Source: Mycoplana rhizolycopersici
GTDB lineage: Bacteria > Pseudomonadota > Alphaproteobacteria > Rhizobiales > Rhizobiaceae
DNA: 64,000 nucleotides
Direction of reading: 5' to 3'
NCBI RefSeq assembly: GCF_013378445.1
Contig: NZ_JABXYK010000010.1
Location: forward strand, 62,001-126,000
The notes below the pieces were generated by a model. The model made no database searches. It was not told where the DNA came from and saw nothing but the letters and a program-made list of their open reading frames with translations. Position 1 is the first letter of the stretch; each line of letters starts with the position of its first letter. The translations under genes were made by a program, and so were the position numbers. Below are positions 19,074 through 27,400 of the stretch, one piece after another.

Positions 19074-20027
19074 ATGCCCACGCGCAAGAGACCCGTGATC
19101 GTCAACCATCTCGGTGCGGAGTTCGGCCGCCTTGCAGCCGCACATCCCTCGCAGCCGCTGGTGATCGACGATTTCGCAGCCGCCGAACCGTGGCGTATCT
19201 GCCCGGACGCGGAAATTCTTGTGACGAAAGCCCTCCCCGACTGGAGCAGAACACCGCTCGACCACCCATTTCCCGACACGCTGAAATGGGTGCAGGTCGT
19301 GTCTACCGGCGTCGAGACGTATCCGCCGGCGCTGATGCGGGGGCGGCTCGTCACCTGCGGACGCGGGCTCAATGCATTGCCAATCGCCGAATTCGTGTTC
19401 GCGGCGATGCTGCGCGTCGAGCGGAAACTCGAGGAAACGCGGGCACGCACCGAGGCGGACTGGCGCGCCCAGCACACGATCGGCCACCTGCACGGAAGGA
19501 CGCTCGGCCTTGTCGGATACGGTTCGATCGGCCAGGCGATCGCGCGGCGCGCGCTCGCCTTCGACATGCGCGTGCTTGTCAACCGCCGCACCCCATGGTC
19601 AGGCGGCGACGGCCTGACCGCCTGTGCGGACCCGGCGGAGGTTTTTGCGGGCTCCGATCATGTCGTCATCGCCGCGCCGTTCACGCCGGAGACACAAGGC
19701 ATGGTCGGCGCCGAACTGCTGAGTGCTGCGAAACCCGGCCTGCACCTGATCAATATTTCCCGTGGCGGCCTCGTCGACCAGAATGCACTGCTCGACGCGC
19801 TCGAAAGCGGCCGCATCGGCCACGCGACGCTGGACGTCACCACGCCGGAACCGCTACCGGACGGGCATGCGCTTTACCGCCAGCAGAATGTCTTCATCAG
19901 TCCGCACATTTCCTGGTGCGGAGGAACCGGTGATGCGGATTTCCGCACGCGGTTCCTTGCCAATCTCGACGCCTATCTTTCAGGCGAGCCGCTGCGGGAA
20001 GTCGTCGATCCCTCCCGCGGCTACTGA
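19074..20027 (+). CDS. D-isomer-specific 2-hydroxyacid dehydrogenase
   Basis: 317 residues. Rossmann loop GYGSIG at 148-153 in 'GRTLGLVGYGSIG', catalytic Arg230 ('NISRGGLVD'), Glu259 ('TTPEPLP') and His278 ('SPHISW'), the standard Arg-Glu-His set. It interconverts a 2-oxo acid and a D-2-hydroxy acid with NAD(P). AAGGAGAG precedes the ATG. It lies 60 bases after the GntR gene and convergent with the amidase; last gene of the rightward operon. The substrate may be a 2-oxo acid from the aminotransferase step. Confidence 0.9.
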   Translation: MPTRKRPVIVNHLGAEFGRLAAAHPSQPLVIDDFAAAEPWRICPDAEILVTKALPDWSRTPLDHPFPDTLKWVQVVSTGVETYPPALMRGRLVTCGRGLNALPIAEFVFAAMLRVERKLEETRARTEADWRAQHTIGHLHGRTLGLVGYGSIGQAIARRALAFDMRVLVNRRTPWSGGDGLTACADPAEVFAGSDHVVIAAPFTPETQGMVGAELLSAAKPGLHLINISRGGLVDQNALLDALESGRIGHATLDVTTPEPLPDGHALYRQQNVFISPHISWCGGTGDADFRTRFLANLDAYLSGEPLREVVDPSRGY

Positions 20028-20039
20028 GGCTAGGGGCTT

Positions 20040-21443
20040 TCAGAGATCTGGCCGGCGACGGTGGAAAGCGGTGACGCTCTGATAGGCCCCGCCGGCGCGG
20101 CAGAGCAGCGCCTCGGCAAACGGCCCGCCGACGAACTGCAACCCCATCGGAATCCCCTCGCTGCTCTGGCCGCAGGGCAGTGTGATCGTCGGATAGCCGC
20201 AGACGTCGAACGGCGCCGTGAAAGGCCCGATGGCGAGAATGGCTGCCGGATCCTCGCCCAGCGATGCCATGAAATCCATCGATGGGCCGGCGACCGGCAG
20301 GCCCGGGACCATAAGCAGGTCGATGCCGGAAAAAAGCCGTGCCATCCGACCGTTGAAATCGCGACGATCCTGCAGTGCCACAGCCATGTCGCGGGCCGTG
20401 TGCCTGCGGCCCCGCTCGATAAGGGCTGAAAGCCGTTCGCCGTATTCGGCGCTGCGCGAGGGATAGGCACCTTCGTGTGCAAGCGCACATTCGACGGCGC
20501 ATTGTACGGCCCAGCCGCGCAGGATCGCATCCGGATCTGGAAAGTCGACGGCGACGAAGCGCGCACCCAAGGCACTCATCACCTCGACGGCTGCCTCGAT
20601 GGAGGCCTGGACCTCGTCTGTGGCGCGCGAGGCGATGAAGGTGCGATCTATGCCGATGGTCAGTCCGGCGACGTCGGCCGACAGTGCTGCCTCGAGATAG
20701 TCGTCGAGCGGCGCCGGCGCGGACGTCGGATCGGCGGCATCGGTACCTGCGATCACGCCAAGCAGGGCGGCAGCGTCTGCGGTGCTTCGTGCCATCGGTC
20801 CCACGTGATCCAGGGATTCGGCGAGCGGAAAGACGCCGTGGCGGCTGACGCGGCCCCAGGTCGGCTTGATGCCGACCACGCCGCAGCAGGAGGACGGCAG
20901 GCGGATCGAACCGCCTGTATCCGTGCCGAGCGTCGCATAGGCGAGCCCCGATGTCACGGCAACGCCGGAGCCCGACGACGAGGTGCCCGTCCAGTGTGCG
21001 GGTCCGAACGGGTTCACGGGCGGGGTGATCGACGGGTGGTGATCCGCATAGACGCCTTCGGTCAACGTAAGCTTGCCGAGCATCACAGCACCTGCCGCCC
21101 TCAACCGCGCCGTGGCAGTCGATTCTTCGGTAATCGGCTGTCCAGCGAAGACGGGACTGCCGAAGCCGGTTGGAATGTCGACGGTGGCGAATGCATCCTT
21201 TACGGCCAGCGGAATGCCGTGCAGCGGTCCACGCCAGTTGCCCGCGGCAATCTCGGCATCGGCCGCCCTGGCGGCCGCGCGTGCCACGTCCGGCGCCACT
21301 GCCGCGTAGGAATTGAGCCTTGCATCATGAGCGGCGATGCGTTCGAGCATCAGCTCTGTCAGTTCGCAAGAGGTCACCGCACCAGAGCGGATGGCGTCGG
21401 AAAGCCGGGTAAACTCGGCGGCCCAAAGGGGCTGGTCGGTCAT
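20040..21443 (-). CDS. amidase signature-family hydrolase
   Basis: 467 residues with the Ser-cisSer-Lys triad: Lys82 in 'AVKDAFAT', the serine-rich 'GTSSSGSG' at 153-160 and Ser179 in 'DTGGSIRLPSS'. Length and motifs fit GatA/AtzF/indoleacetamide-hydrolase-like amidases that act on small amides. GAGAGG precedes the ATG. It is monocistronic, convergent with the dehydrogenase gene (12 bp gap) and divergent from the second THI5/NMT1 importer, with which it shares a regulatory region. It probably deamidates a pathway intermediate. Confidence 0.9.
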   Translation of the reverse strand: MTDQPLWAAEFTRLSDAIRSGAVTSCELTELMLERIAAHDARLNSYAAVAPDVARAAARAADAEIAAGNWRGPLHGIPLAVKDAFATVDIPTGFGSPVFAGQPITEESTATARLRAAGAVMLGKLTLTEGVYADHHPSITPPVNPFGPAHWTGTSSSGSGVAVTSGLAYATLGTDTGGSIRLPSSCCGVVGIKPTWGRVSRHGVFPLAESLDHVGPMARSTADAAALLGVIAGTDAADPTSAPAPLDDYLEAALSADVAGLTIGIDRTFIASRATDEVQASIEAAVEVMSALGARFVAVDFPDPDAILRGWAVQCAVECALAHEGAYPSRSAEYGERLSALIERGRRHTARDMAVALQDRRDFNGRMARLFSGIDLLMVPGLPVAGPSMDFMASLGEDPAAILAIGPFTAPFDVCGYPTITLPCGQSSEGIPMGLQFVGGPFAEALLCRAGGAYQSVTAFHRRRPDL

Positions 21444-21671
21444 TCTCTATCCTCTCGTGATACGGCGCATGGCCGGCTAGCTCACCGCTATTGAGCCTAA
21501 AAAATCATATTTGTCAAAATTGCATACATAATAAGCAAAGTGTGCATCCTCAATTTTGATTTGGTGAATATTTAGCGCTGAAAGTCAGCGACAACGCGTA
21601 TCTGGATGCGAAACATGGTTGGCACGTATATTGCAGATGATTTTATGCATACACCAACTAAGGGGAACAGA
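21444..21671. promoter_or_regulatory. divergent promoter/operator region (amidase / second importer)
   Basis: 228 bp, AT-rich. TGCATACAT at 21521-21529 and TGCATACA at 21646-21653 match the motif in the two other promoter regions of the island. A possible rightward promoter is TTGGCA (21619-21624) and TTTTAT (21641-21646), 16 bases apart; the 21646 site would overlap the -10 end, a position suited to repression. No TPP-type riboswitch core was found. Confidence 0.5.
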
Positions 21672-22679
21672 ATGAACCTCCCGCTCAAGTGCAGCATCGC
21701 TGCCATCGCATTCGCCGCCGCCTTGGTCGGCGGCTCACTGCCCGCAAAGGCGGCGGAAGCCGTTTCCGTCCGGCTGAAATGGGTCGCGCAAGCCCAGTTC
21801 GCGGGAGTTTACGTTGCCAAGGCCAAGGGCTTCTACGAGGAAGCCGGCCTCGATGCGACCATCAATCCCGGCGGACCCAACATCAATGTCGAGACGCTCG
21901 TCGCCTCGGGTGCCGACACGTTCGGCATCGCCAGCGGCACGGAAGGTGTGCTCTATGCTCGCGAAAAGGGGTTGCCGCTGACCTGCATTGGCATGTCGCA
22001 GCAGATGACCCCCTTTGCCTATGTCGCCTATGACGATTCCGGCATCAACTCGGTGAAGGACTTCAAGGGCAAGACGGTCGCGACCTGGATGACCGGCCCG
22101 CAGTTCACGCTCTATTCGGTTCTGGCGCATGAAGGTCTGGCGCAGAGCGATGCCAACATCGTCTCCCAGCCTTTCTCCATGCAGCCCTTCATCGACAAGC
22201 AGTACGATGTCGCGACGGTCACGCTCTACAACGAGCTGAACACGCTGAAGGAACAGGGCATCAACAACATCAAGATCTTCCTCCCCGACGATTCCGGTGT
22301 CACGACCCAGCAGGATTCGATCGTCACTTCCGAAAAGATGATCGCGGAAAAGCCGGAAGTCGTGCAGGCTTTCCTCAACGCCACGCTGAAGGGCTGGAAG
22401 TACGCCTTCGAGAACAAGAGCGAGGCGGTTGATATCGTCATGGCCGCCGGCTCGGGGCTCGAGCGCAAGCACCAGGAATTGATGCTTGAAGAGATCGAGA
22501 AGCTGATGCGTGCCAAGCTCGGCGGCAGCGAGGGCCTCGGCGCCATCGACATGGCCTCGATCAAGGCCGTGCACGACAGCCTGATAGAGTACAAGGCCTT
22601 GAATACCGAAATCGATCTGGAATCCGCCTTCGACCAGAGCTTCTGGGCCAAGGTTCCGGCAGACGCAAAGTCCATGTGA
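21672..22679 (+). CDS. THI5/NMT1-family ABC solute-binding protein (second copy)
   Basis: 335 residues with a Sec signal peptide (core 9-24, cleavage near ...AKAA). The mature start 'VRLKWVAQAQFAGVYVA' and 'INPGGPN' are nearly those of the product at 3757-4770; 'FKGKTVATW' and 'DKQYDVATVTLYNEL' also match, so the two receptors are paralogous. AGGGGAAC precedes the ATG at 21672; an in-frame ATG 66 bases upstream lacks such a site. It would bind the same or a related heterocycle in the periplasm. First gene of a three-gene operon with two permeases. Confidence 0.9.
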   Translation: MNLPLKCSIAAIAFAAALVGGSLPAKAAEAVSVRLKWVAQAQFAGVYVAKAKGFYEEAGLDATINPGGPNINVETLVASGADTFGIASGTEGVLYAREKGLPLTCIGMSQQMTPFAYVAYDDSGINSVKDFKGKTVATWMTGPQFTLYSVLAHEGLAQSDANIVSQPFSMQPFIDKQYDVATVTLYNELNTLKEQGINNIKIFLPDDSGVTTQQDSIVTSEKMIAEKPEVVQAFLNATLKGWKYAFENKSEAVDIVMAAGSGLERKHQELMLEEIEKLMRAKLGGSEGLGAIDMASIKAVHDSLIEYKALNTEIDLESAFDQSFWAKVPADAKSM

Positions 22680-22690
22680 GGCATGCGCAT

Positions 22691-22719
22691 ATGCCCGGCG
22701 GTCCGATATCGCCGGGCAT
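22691..22719 (+). terminator. intercistronic stem-loop after the binding-protein gene
   Basis: ATGCCCGGCG (22691-22700) pairs perfectly with CGCCGGGCAT (22710-22719) around a 9-base loop, followed by a short TTTT. It lies in the 59-bp gap between the binding-protein gene and the first permease gene. Hairpins here commonly stop part of transcription or protect the binding-protein mRNA, giving more receptor than permease. Confidence 0.65.
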
Positions 22720-22738
22720 ATTTTACCACGGAGTTTGC

Positions 22739-23488
22739 ATGAAACGACATCTCCCGCTGGCGCATCCCGCCACCGCCCTGGTTATGGCGACGTGCGCCTG
22801 GCTCGTCCTCGTCCCGCTGCTTGGTGTTCCACCGCGCTATCTTCCCTCACTCGGACGCGTCGTTGCGGACGCAATTTCAGTCTGGCCGGAACTCCTGAAC
22901 AGCTTCCTGCGTACGCTTTCCGAAGCCGTGCTCGGCTTTCTCGCTGGCGCAGCACTCGGCATCGCCTTTGGCGTGGCTTTCGCCCGCAGCCGCGTGCTGG
23001 AGCGCTCGGTCTTGCCGCTCTTCATCGCGCTGCAGAGCGTCCCGGTCATCGCCTTCGGCGCAGTCGTCGTCATCTGGTTCGGCAACAGCCTCTTGTCCAA
23101 GGTGATGATCGCACTGTACCTCTCCTTCTTTCCCGTTGCGGTCTCGACACTTCGCGGTCTGCAGGCGATCGATGAGAAGCGCGTCGCGCTCTTCCTCAGC
23201 TTCGGCGCCAATCGCATGCAAGTCTTCTGGCGGCTCGCGCTGCCGACCGCCCTGCCCTCGATCTTCACCGGCCTGAAACTCGCCGTGTCGCTTAGCCTTA
23301 TAGGTGCGATCGTCGGCGAATGGTTCGGCGATACAGTCGGTCTCGGCGTGATGCTGCTGCAGGCGCTCTATTTTGAGCAGGTCGAGCGCATCTGGGTGCT
23401 GATCGTCGTCTGCGGCCTGCTTGGTACCTTGCTCTATGGGCTGCTCGCCTTCATCGAAAGGAAATATGTATGGTGGCGTCCCGCCTGA
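22739..23488 (+). CDS. ABC transporter permease (SsuC/TauC/ThiX type)
   Basis: 249 residues, hydrophobic from residue 10 on, with the EAA-like loop 'LFLSFGANRMQVFWRLALP' near 155-173 and 'GAIVGEWFGDTVGLGVMLL' near 195, the latter nearly identical to the 2963-3760 permease ('GAIVGEWFGDTTGLGVLLL'). This shows direct paralogy of the two importers. ATG at 22739 follows GGAG by five bases. The next permease starts inside its last codons (23470). Confidence 0.9.
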   Translation: MKRHLPLAHPATALVMATCAWLVLVPLLGVPPRYLPSLGRVVADAISVWPELLNSFLRTLSEAVLGFLAGAALGIAFGVAFARSRVLERSVLPLFIALQSVPVIAFGAVVVIWFGNSLLSKVMIALYLSFFPVAVSTLRGLQAIDEKRVALFLSFGANRMQVFWRLALPTALPSIFTGLKLAVSLSLIGAIVGEWFGDTVGLGVMLLQALYFEQVERIWVLIVVCGLLGTLLYGLLAFIERKYVWWRPA

Positions 23489-24231
23489 ATGCGCTGCTCA
23501 ACGCATGCCTGCCCGTTGTCTTTGCCATCTTCGTCATGGGTTTCGTCTGGGAGGTCGCCGTTGCCTTCGGCGAGGTGCCGCAATATGTGCTGCCGAGCCC
23601 GAGCGGCATCATTGCGGCCGCGGTTCAACGTTTTCCGCAGATCGCGGACGGCCTCTGGATCACCACATTCGAGGCCCTGGCAGGGTTCGCTGTCGGGTCG
23701 GTGATCGGCCTGGCGCTCGCATGTCTTTTTCTGCTGGTGCCGCCGACGAGAGCACTTCTGCTCCCGCTGGTCGTGGCGCTAAACAATGTTCCCTCCATCG
23801 CCTTCGTGCCGCTGGCGCTATTGTGGTTCGGCATGGGGCCCGCCTCGAAAATCGCCATCGCGGCGCTGGCTGTCAGCTTCGCCGTCCTGCTGGCTGCGCT
23901 GGAGGGATTTTCACGAACCGAGGACGGACAGGTAAACCTGCTGCGCAGCTTCGGCGCGAACCGGCTTGCGATCCTCTGGCGCCTGCGCCTGCCGGCTGCC
24001 ATGCCCTCCATCATTACCGGTTTGCGGATCGGCCTTGCCAGAAGCACGATCGCCGTGATCGTGGCCGAAATGCTGGGTGCTTATAAAGGCATCGGCCAGA
24101 TCGTCTACCGTGCGACTGCCGAGATGGACTCCCTCACCGTCTGGTCAGCCATCCTCGTATCATCGGCAACCAGCCTGGCGCTCTACGGTCTACTGGTACT
24201 GATCGATCGAAGATTGGTCTGGTGGCAGTAA
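23470..24231 (+). CDS. ABC transporter permease (SsuC/TauC/ThiX type)
   Basis: 253 residues; EAA-like loop 'LLRSFGANRLAILWRLRLP' near 155-175 and 'STIAVIVAEMLGAYKGIG' near 190, matching the 2205-2966 permease ('SVIVAIVTEMLGAYGGLG'). It overlaps its partner by 19 bases. No ATPase gene follows: the next gene, lsrG, is on the other strand. The importer 21672-24231 therefore lacks an energy subunit of its own. Confidence 0.9.
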   Translation: MVASRLNALLNACLPVVFAIFVMGFVWEVAVAFGEVPQYVLPSPSGIIAAAVQRFPQIADGLWITTFEALAGFAVGSVIGLALACLFLLVPPTRALLLPLVVALNNVPSIAFVPLALLWFGMGPASKIAIAALAVSFAVLLAALEGFSRTEDGQVNLLRSFGANRLAILWRLRLPAAMPSIITGLRIGLARSTIAVIVAEMLGAYKGIGQIVYRATAEMDSLTVWSAILVSSATSLALYGLLVLIDRRLVWWQ

Positions 24232-24289
24232 GGGCGGCGCGCATGTATTCCGCCGCTCCGGAAGGCAGCCACAAACGAACAAGACGAGC

Positions 24290-24595
24290 TCAGGTGTCGG
24301 TGAAGTCGGCCATTTCTACCTTGTAGAACGTCTTCGTCCGCGGGCCGGCGAGGATCGGGTCGATGCGACGCACGCACTCCTGGTAGTGCGCCGTCTTGCG
24401 ATGCTCATCCAACGCCTCCGGCGACTTGAAGACCTCGTAGATCAGGAAGCTGTGCTCGTCGTCTGGATTGCGCAGTACGTCAAAGCGCAAATTGCCCGGT
24501 TCCCGACGGGTTCCCTCGTAGTTGATGCGAAACGCCTCAAGGAACTCGGCGGCGTTGCCCGGTTTGACGTTGATGCTGACCATCTGGATGAGCAT
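24290..24595 (-). CDS. lsrG: phospho-AI-2 (P-HPD/P-DPD) isomerase LsrG
   Basis: 101 residues of the ABM dimeric ferredoxin-like fold. 'GNLRFDVL' near 34-41, 'FLIYEVF' near 50 and 'HYQECV' near 70 correspond closely to the E. coli LsrG motifs (GNLRFDVL, YIYE, HYKTCV). LsrG isomerises 3-hydroxy-2,4-pentanedione-5-phosphate during breakdown of phosphorylated autoinducer-2. It lies 51 bases after lsrK in the leftward lsrR-lsrK-lsrG unit, convergent with the importer at 23470-24231. Cytoplasmic. Symbol supported by both sequence and context. Confidence 0.92.
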   Translation of the reverse strand: MLIQMVSINVKPGNAAEFLEAFRINYEGTRREPGNLRFDVLRNPDDEHSFLIYEVFKSPEALDEHRKTAHYQECVRRIDPILAGPRTKTFYKVEMADFTDT

Positions 24596-24646
24596 GTCGT
24601 ATTCCCTACTGTGTTGACGGTGCGCTGATGCGCTGAGGATGAAGAA

Positions 24647-26209
24647 CTAGAGGCCCGGCGCCTTCCACATGGCCGTGGTGACGCCCTCGTCGACGAGCTG
24701 GCGCTGCAGCGCATAGGCCCGCGCCCAGCGTTCCCCCATCTCGTCGTAGATGGCCTTGTGTTGGAGGTTCGGTTCGAAACGCTTGTCGTAACGCACCCAG
24801 CCTTCAGCGGCCTCGACGAAGTCGCGGCGCAGGCCGAGGCCGATCGCCGCCGCCGCCGCGCAACCGAGCGCGGTTGCCTCCTTGACAACGGGAGTTACGA
24901 CCGGGAGCCCTGTCGCGCTGGACAGGATCTGGGACCAGTGAGCGGATTTGGACGCGCCGGCAGCAAAGACGATCTTGTCCGGCGTCTTGCCGGAAAGCTT
25001 GAAGATGGCCGAGAGGTTGCGGGCTGCGACAATTGCCGCGTTCTCCTGCAGCGCGCGGAAAATCGCCGCCTTGCCGGATTTCTCCGGGTCGATGGAAAGG
25101 TTCAGCAGCGACGGCGCGGCATGATACCAGTTGCCGTAGCGCATGACATCGGAGAAGACCGGGATGATGCCGTAGGCACCGACGGGTACGCCTGCCGCCT
25201 TCTCTTCCAGCAGCCTGTATGCATCGCCCCCGGGGCCCGCGGCCGCGACCTCCTCTGCGCCAAAGCTGTCGCGGAACCAGCGCATGACCATGCCGACAAA
25301 GAAGCTGATCGCCTCGGCCTGGTTGAGGCCGGCGACGACGTGCGGATTGATGCGCAGGTCCATCGAGGGGTCCGAGACCGACGGGCTGACATTGACCACC
25401 TGCTGCCAGAAGGTGCCTCCCAGAACGGCGCAGTCTCCTTCGTTGACGACGCCGATGGCCGCCGCCCCGCTCTGGCAGTCGCCGCCACCCATGACGACGG
25501 GTGTTCCGGCGGCAAGGCCGGTTTCCTCGGCTGCCTTCGCGGTAACGCGGCCGATGACAGTGCCGGATTCGACGCTTTCCGGAAAAATGTCGTCGCGCAT
25601 GCCGGCCTTTGCCATCGCCTCCGGCAGCCAGTCGCGTTTCGTCAGGCTGTAGAGCCCCGTCGTGCCGGCATTGGAGGGCTCGCTGGCGATGACGCCGGAA
25701 AGACGCGCCAGAATCCAATCGGACAGCATGCTGATCTTGTCGATGCGCGCATAGACGTCCGGCAGGTTGCGCTTCAGCCACAGGAGGCGCGGCAGTGCGC
25801 CAAGCGCAAATGTCTGCCCCGTCTCGTCGTAGAGTTGGCGTTCCAGGTCGGCGAAATCACGTTTCAGGTCACGCACCTCGCTGACGGCGCGACTGTCGAC
25901 GTTGGCGCAGGCCCAAATTTCCCGGCCGTTGCGGTCATAGACGACGATTGCCTCGCGCATGCTGGTGGCGCTGACGGCGCGAATATCCGCGGCCGCGATG
26001 CCTGCCGCGACAATCGCCTGCCGGATGGCACGCGACAACAGCGACCAGTTTCCCTCCACGTCGAAGTCCATCGAGCCGGGAAAGCGCGGATCGGCCTTGT
26101 GCCGCCATTCGTACTGCGCGCTGGCGATCTGGTGGCCGTTCTCGTCGAAGATCACTGCGCGGCCGCTGCCGGTGCCGGCGTCGACTGCCAGCAGATAGGA
26201 AGTCGTCAT
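24647..26209 (-). CDS. lsrK: autoinducer-2 kinase LsrK
   Basis: 520 residues, FGGY carbohydrate-kinase family, close to E. coli LsrK (about 530). 'DAGTGSGRAVIFD' near 9-21 is the N-terminal phosphate loop. 'IWACANVDSRAVSEV' near 98, 'PSNAGTTGLY' near 180, 'VLGGTFWQQVVN' near 262, 'WYHAAPSLLNLSIDP' and the C-terminus 'MWKAPGL' all mirror the E. coli enzyme. It phosphorylates imported AI-2 (DPD) at C5, trapping it and making the LsrR inducer. Starts four bases after lsrR. Confidence 0.95.
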   Translation of the reverse strand: MTTSYLLAVDAGTGSGRAVIFDENGHQIASAQYEWRHKADPRFPGSMDFDVEGNWSLLSRAIRQAIVAAGIAAADIRAVSATSMREAIVVYDRNGREIWACANVDSRAVSEVRDLKRDFADLERQLYDETGQTFALGALPRLLWLKRNLPDVYARIDKISMLSDWILARLSGVIASEPSNAGTTGLYSLTKRDWLPEAMAKAGMRDDIFPESVESGTVIGRVTAKAAEETGLAAGTPVVMGGGDCQSGAAAIGVVNEGDCAVLGGTFWQQVVNVSPSVSDPSMDLRINPHVVAGLNQAEAISFFVGMVMRWFRDSFGAEEVAAAGPGGDAYRLLEEKAAGVPVGAYGIIPVFSDVMRYGNWYHAAPSLLNLSIDPEKSGKAAIFRALQENAAIVAARNLSAIFKLSGKTPDKIVFAAGASKSAHWSQILSSATGLPVVTPVVKEATALGCAAAAAIGLGLRRDFVEAAEGWVRYDKRFEPNLQHKAIYDEMGERWARAYALQRQLVDEGVTTAMWKAPGL

Positions 26210-26212
26210 GGT

Positions 26213-27160
26213 TCAGTCCTTGATCTCGATAAGCCCGGCGGCCGTCGTCTCGTCGGTGATGAGAATGCCGACAAACTTGCCGCGAAGCGCTGCGTGGATA
26301 GCCTGTACCTTGTGGATGCCGCCCGCAGCCGCCACGACCTTTTCCGCCCGCGAAAGTGCGGCAAGCTTCACGCCGATCACCCGATCGTGCAGTGGCAGGT
26401 CGAGCGGCTCGCCGCGCTCGTTGTAGAACTGGCAGAGAATGTCGCCGACCGCTCCCTTGCGGCGTAGCGGCTCTACCTCGTCAGGTCCGACATAGCCGGA
26501 GCGGACCACCGTCGAGGCGGCCGAAAGCTCACCGATACCGACGAGCTGGTAGGTGGCGTTGAGCGCCATGTCGAGCAGGTTGGCAACGGCGGGCTCGGAG
26601 GAAAGATTGCGCGCCACATCCGGATCGCGCACGACGAGCGGCGCAGGTACGAGATGAACGCCGCTGCCCCAATTGGCCGTACGCATGCCGTCGACATAGG
26701 TGCCGACGCCACCAGTCAGACTGACGAGGCCGATATTGCGCTCATTGGCGAGATGGCCAAGCCGCTGGATCGTGTTCGAAACGGTGGCGCCCCAGCCGAC
26801 TGCCAAAAGATCGTCGGTCTGCAGCCGCTGCATGAGGAATTGCGCGGCCGCCTGGCCGAGGCGGTCGCTCGGATCCTGGTCGGGAAGCTGCGGCACCACA
26901 TAGGCCTCGAGCAGCCCGTAGCGTTCCTTGATCTGCCGCTCCAGCGTGAGGCATCCCTGATAACGCGAATTGATGCGGACCTGGATGATGCCCGAGCGGC
27001 GGCCGCTTTCGAGCAGGCGCGATACCTTGATGCGCGACATGTTCAGCTTTTCGCCGATGTCGTTCTGCGTCAGTCCGTCGTTGTAGTAGTACCAGGCGAT
27101 GCGGGTGAGGATCTCCTCGTCCGTATCGGCGTAGCTCCATTCCCCGTTATCCGACGCCAT
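26213..27160 (-). CDS. lsrR: lsr operon repressor LsrR (SorC/DeoR sugar-binding family)
   Basis: 315 residues. N-terminal HTH 'GLTQNDIGEKLNMSRIKVSR' near 27-46, then 'SGIIQVRINSRYQGCLTLE', as in E. coli LsrR, followed by the phospho-sugar-binding domain ('LTGGVGTYVDGM' near 150, 'RKGAVGDILCQFYNERG' near 240). LsrR represses the divergent lsr operon until phospho-AI-2 binds. ATG at 27160 follows AGGAG; an in-frame ATG at 27193 has no ribosome site. Divergent from lsrA. Confidence 0.95.
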   Translation of the reverse strand: MASDNGEWSYADTDEEILTRIAWYYYNDGLTQNDIGEKLNMSRIKVSRLLESGRRSGIIQVRINSRYQGCLTLERQIKERYGLLEAYVVPQLPDQDPSDRLGQAAAQFLMQRLQTDDLLAVGWGATVSNTIQRLGHLANERNIGLVSLTGGVGTYVDGMRTANWGSGVHLVPAPLVVRDPDVARNLSSEPAVANLLDMALNATYQLVGIGELSAASTVVRSGYVGPDEVEPLRRKGAVGDILCQFYNERGEPLDLPLHDRVIGVKLAALSRAEKVVAAAGGIHKVQAIHAALRGKFVGILITDETTAAGLIEIKD

Positions 27161-27400
27161 GCATCCGGGCTCCTTCGGTCGATTTATGATCATTTGAATA
27201 TCAAGAAAACTTTTGTTCCGTCAACGGACGTGAGGGGAGAAAATTCTTTTCAGCCGCAACGCGTTGATTTTCGACAAAAAATCATATTTTGCAGCGCAAT
27301 ATGGAGAGGCTGTGGTCGAATATGGCGATATGAGCATATTGACGGTCGTCGGCCACTATGATCACATGATTGACATTGATTACATATGAACAGGTGCGGA
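27161..27400. promoter_or_regulatory. divergent lsrR/lsrA regulatory region
   Basis: 240 bp of AT-rich DNA. TATGATCA occurs twice, at 27185-27192 (33 bp before lsrR) and 27357-27364 (about 40 bp before lsrA). A 12-bp imperfect palindrome ATATG-AG-CATAT lies at 27328-27339. These are candidate LsrR sites for the two promoters. No convincing -35/-10 pair was assigned. Confidence 0.45.

Noticed and set aside
21444-21671. TPP or other riboswitch for the THI5/NMT1 importers.
   Set aside because: No TPP core (CTGAGA plus ACCTGA-type elements) was found in 6490-6861 or 21444-21671. The repeated TGCATAC motif is a better explanation of regulation.
24232-24289. Small gene or terminator between the second importer and lsrG.
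   Set aside because: Only 58 bp of convergent spacer without a stable hairpin or a start with ribosome site.
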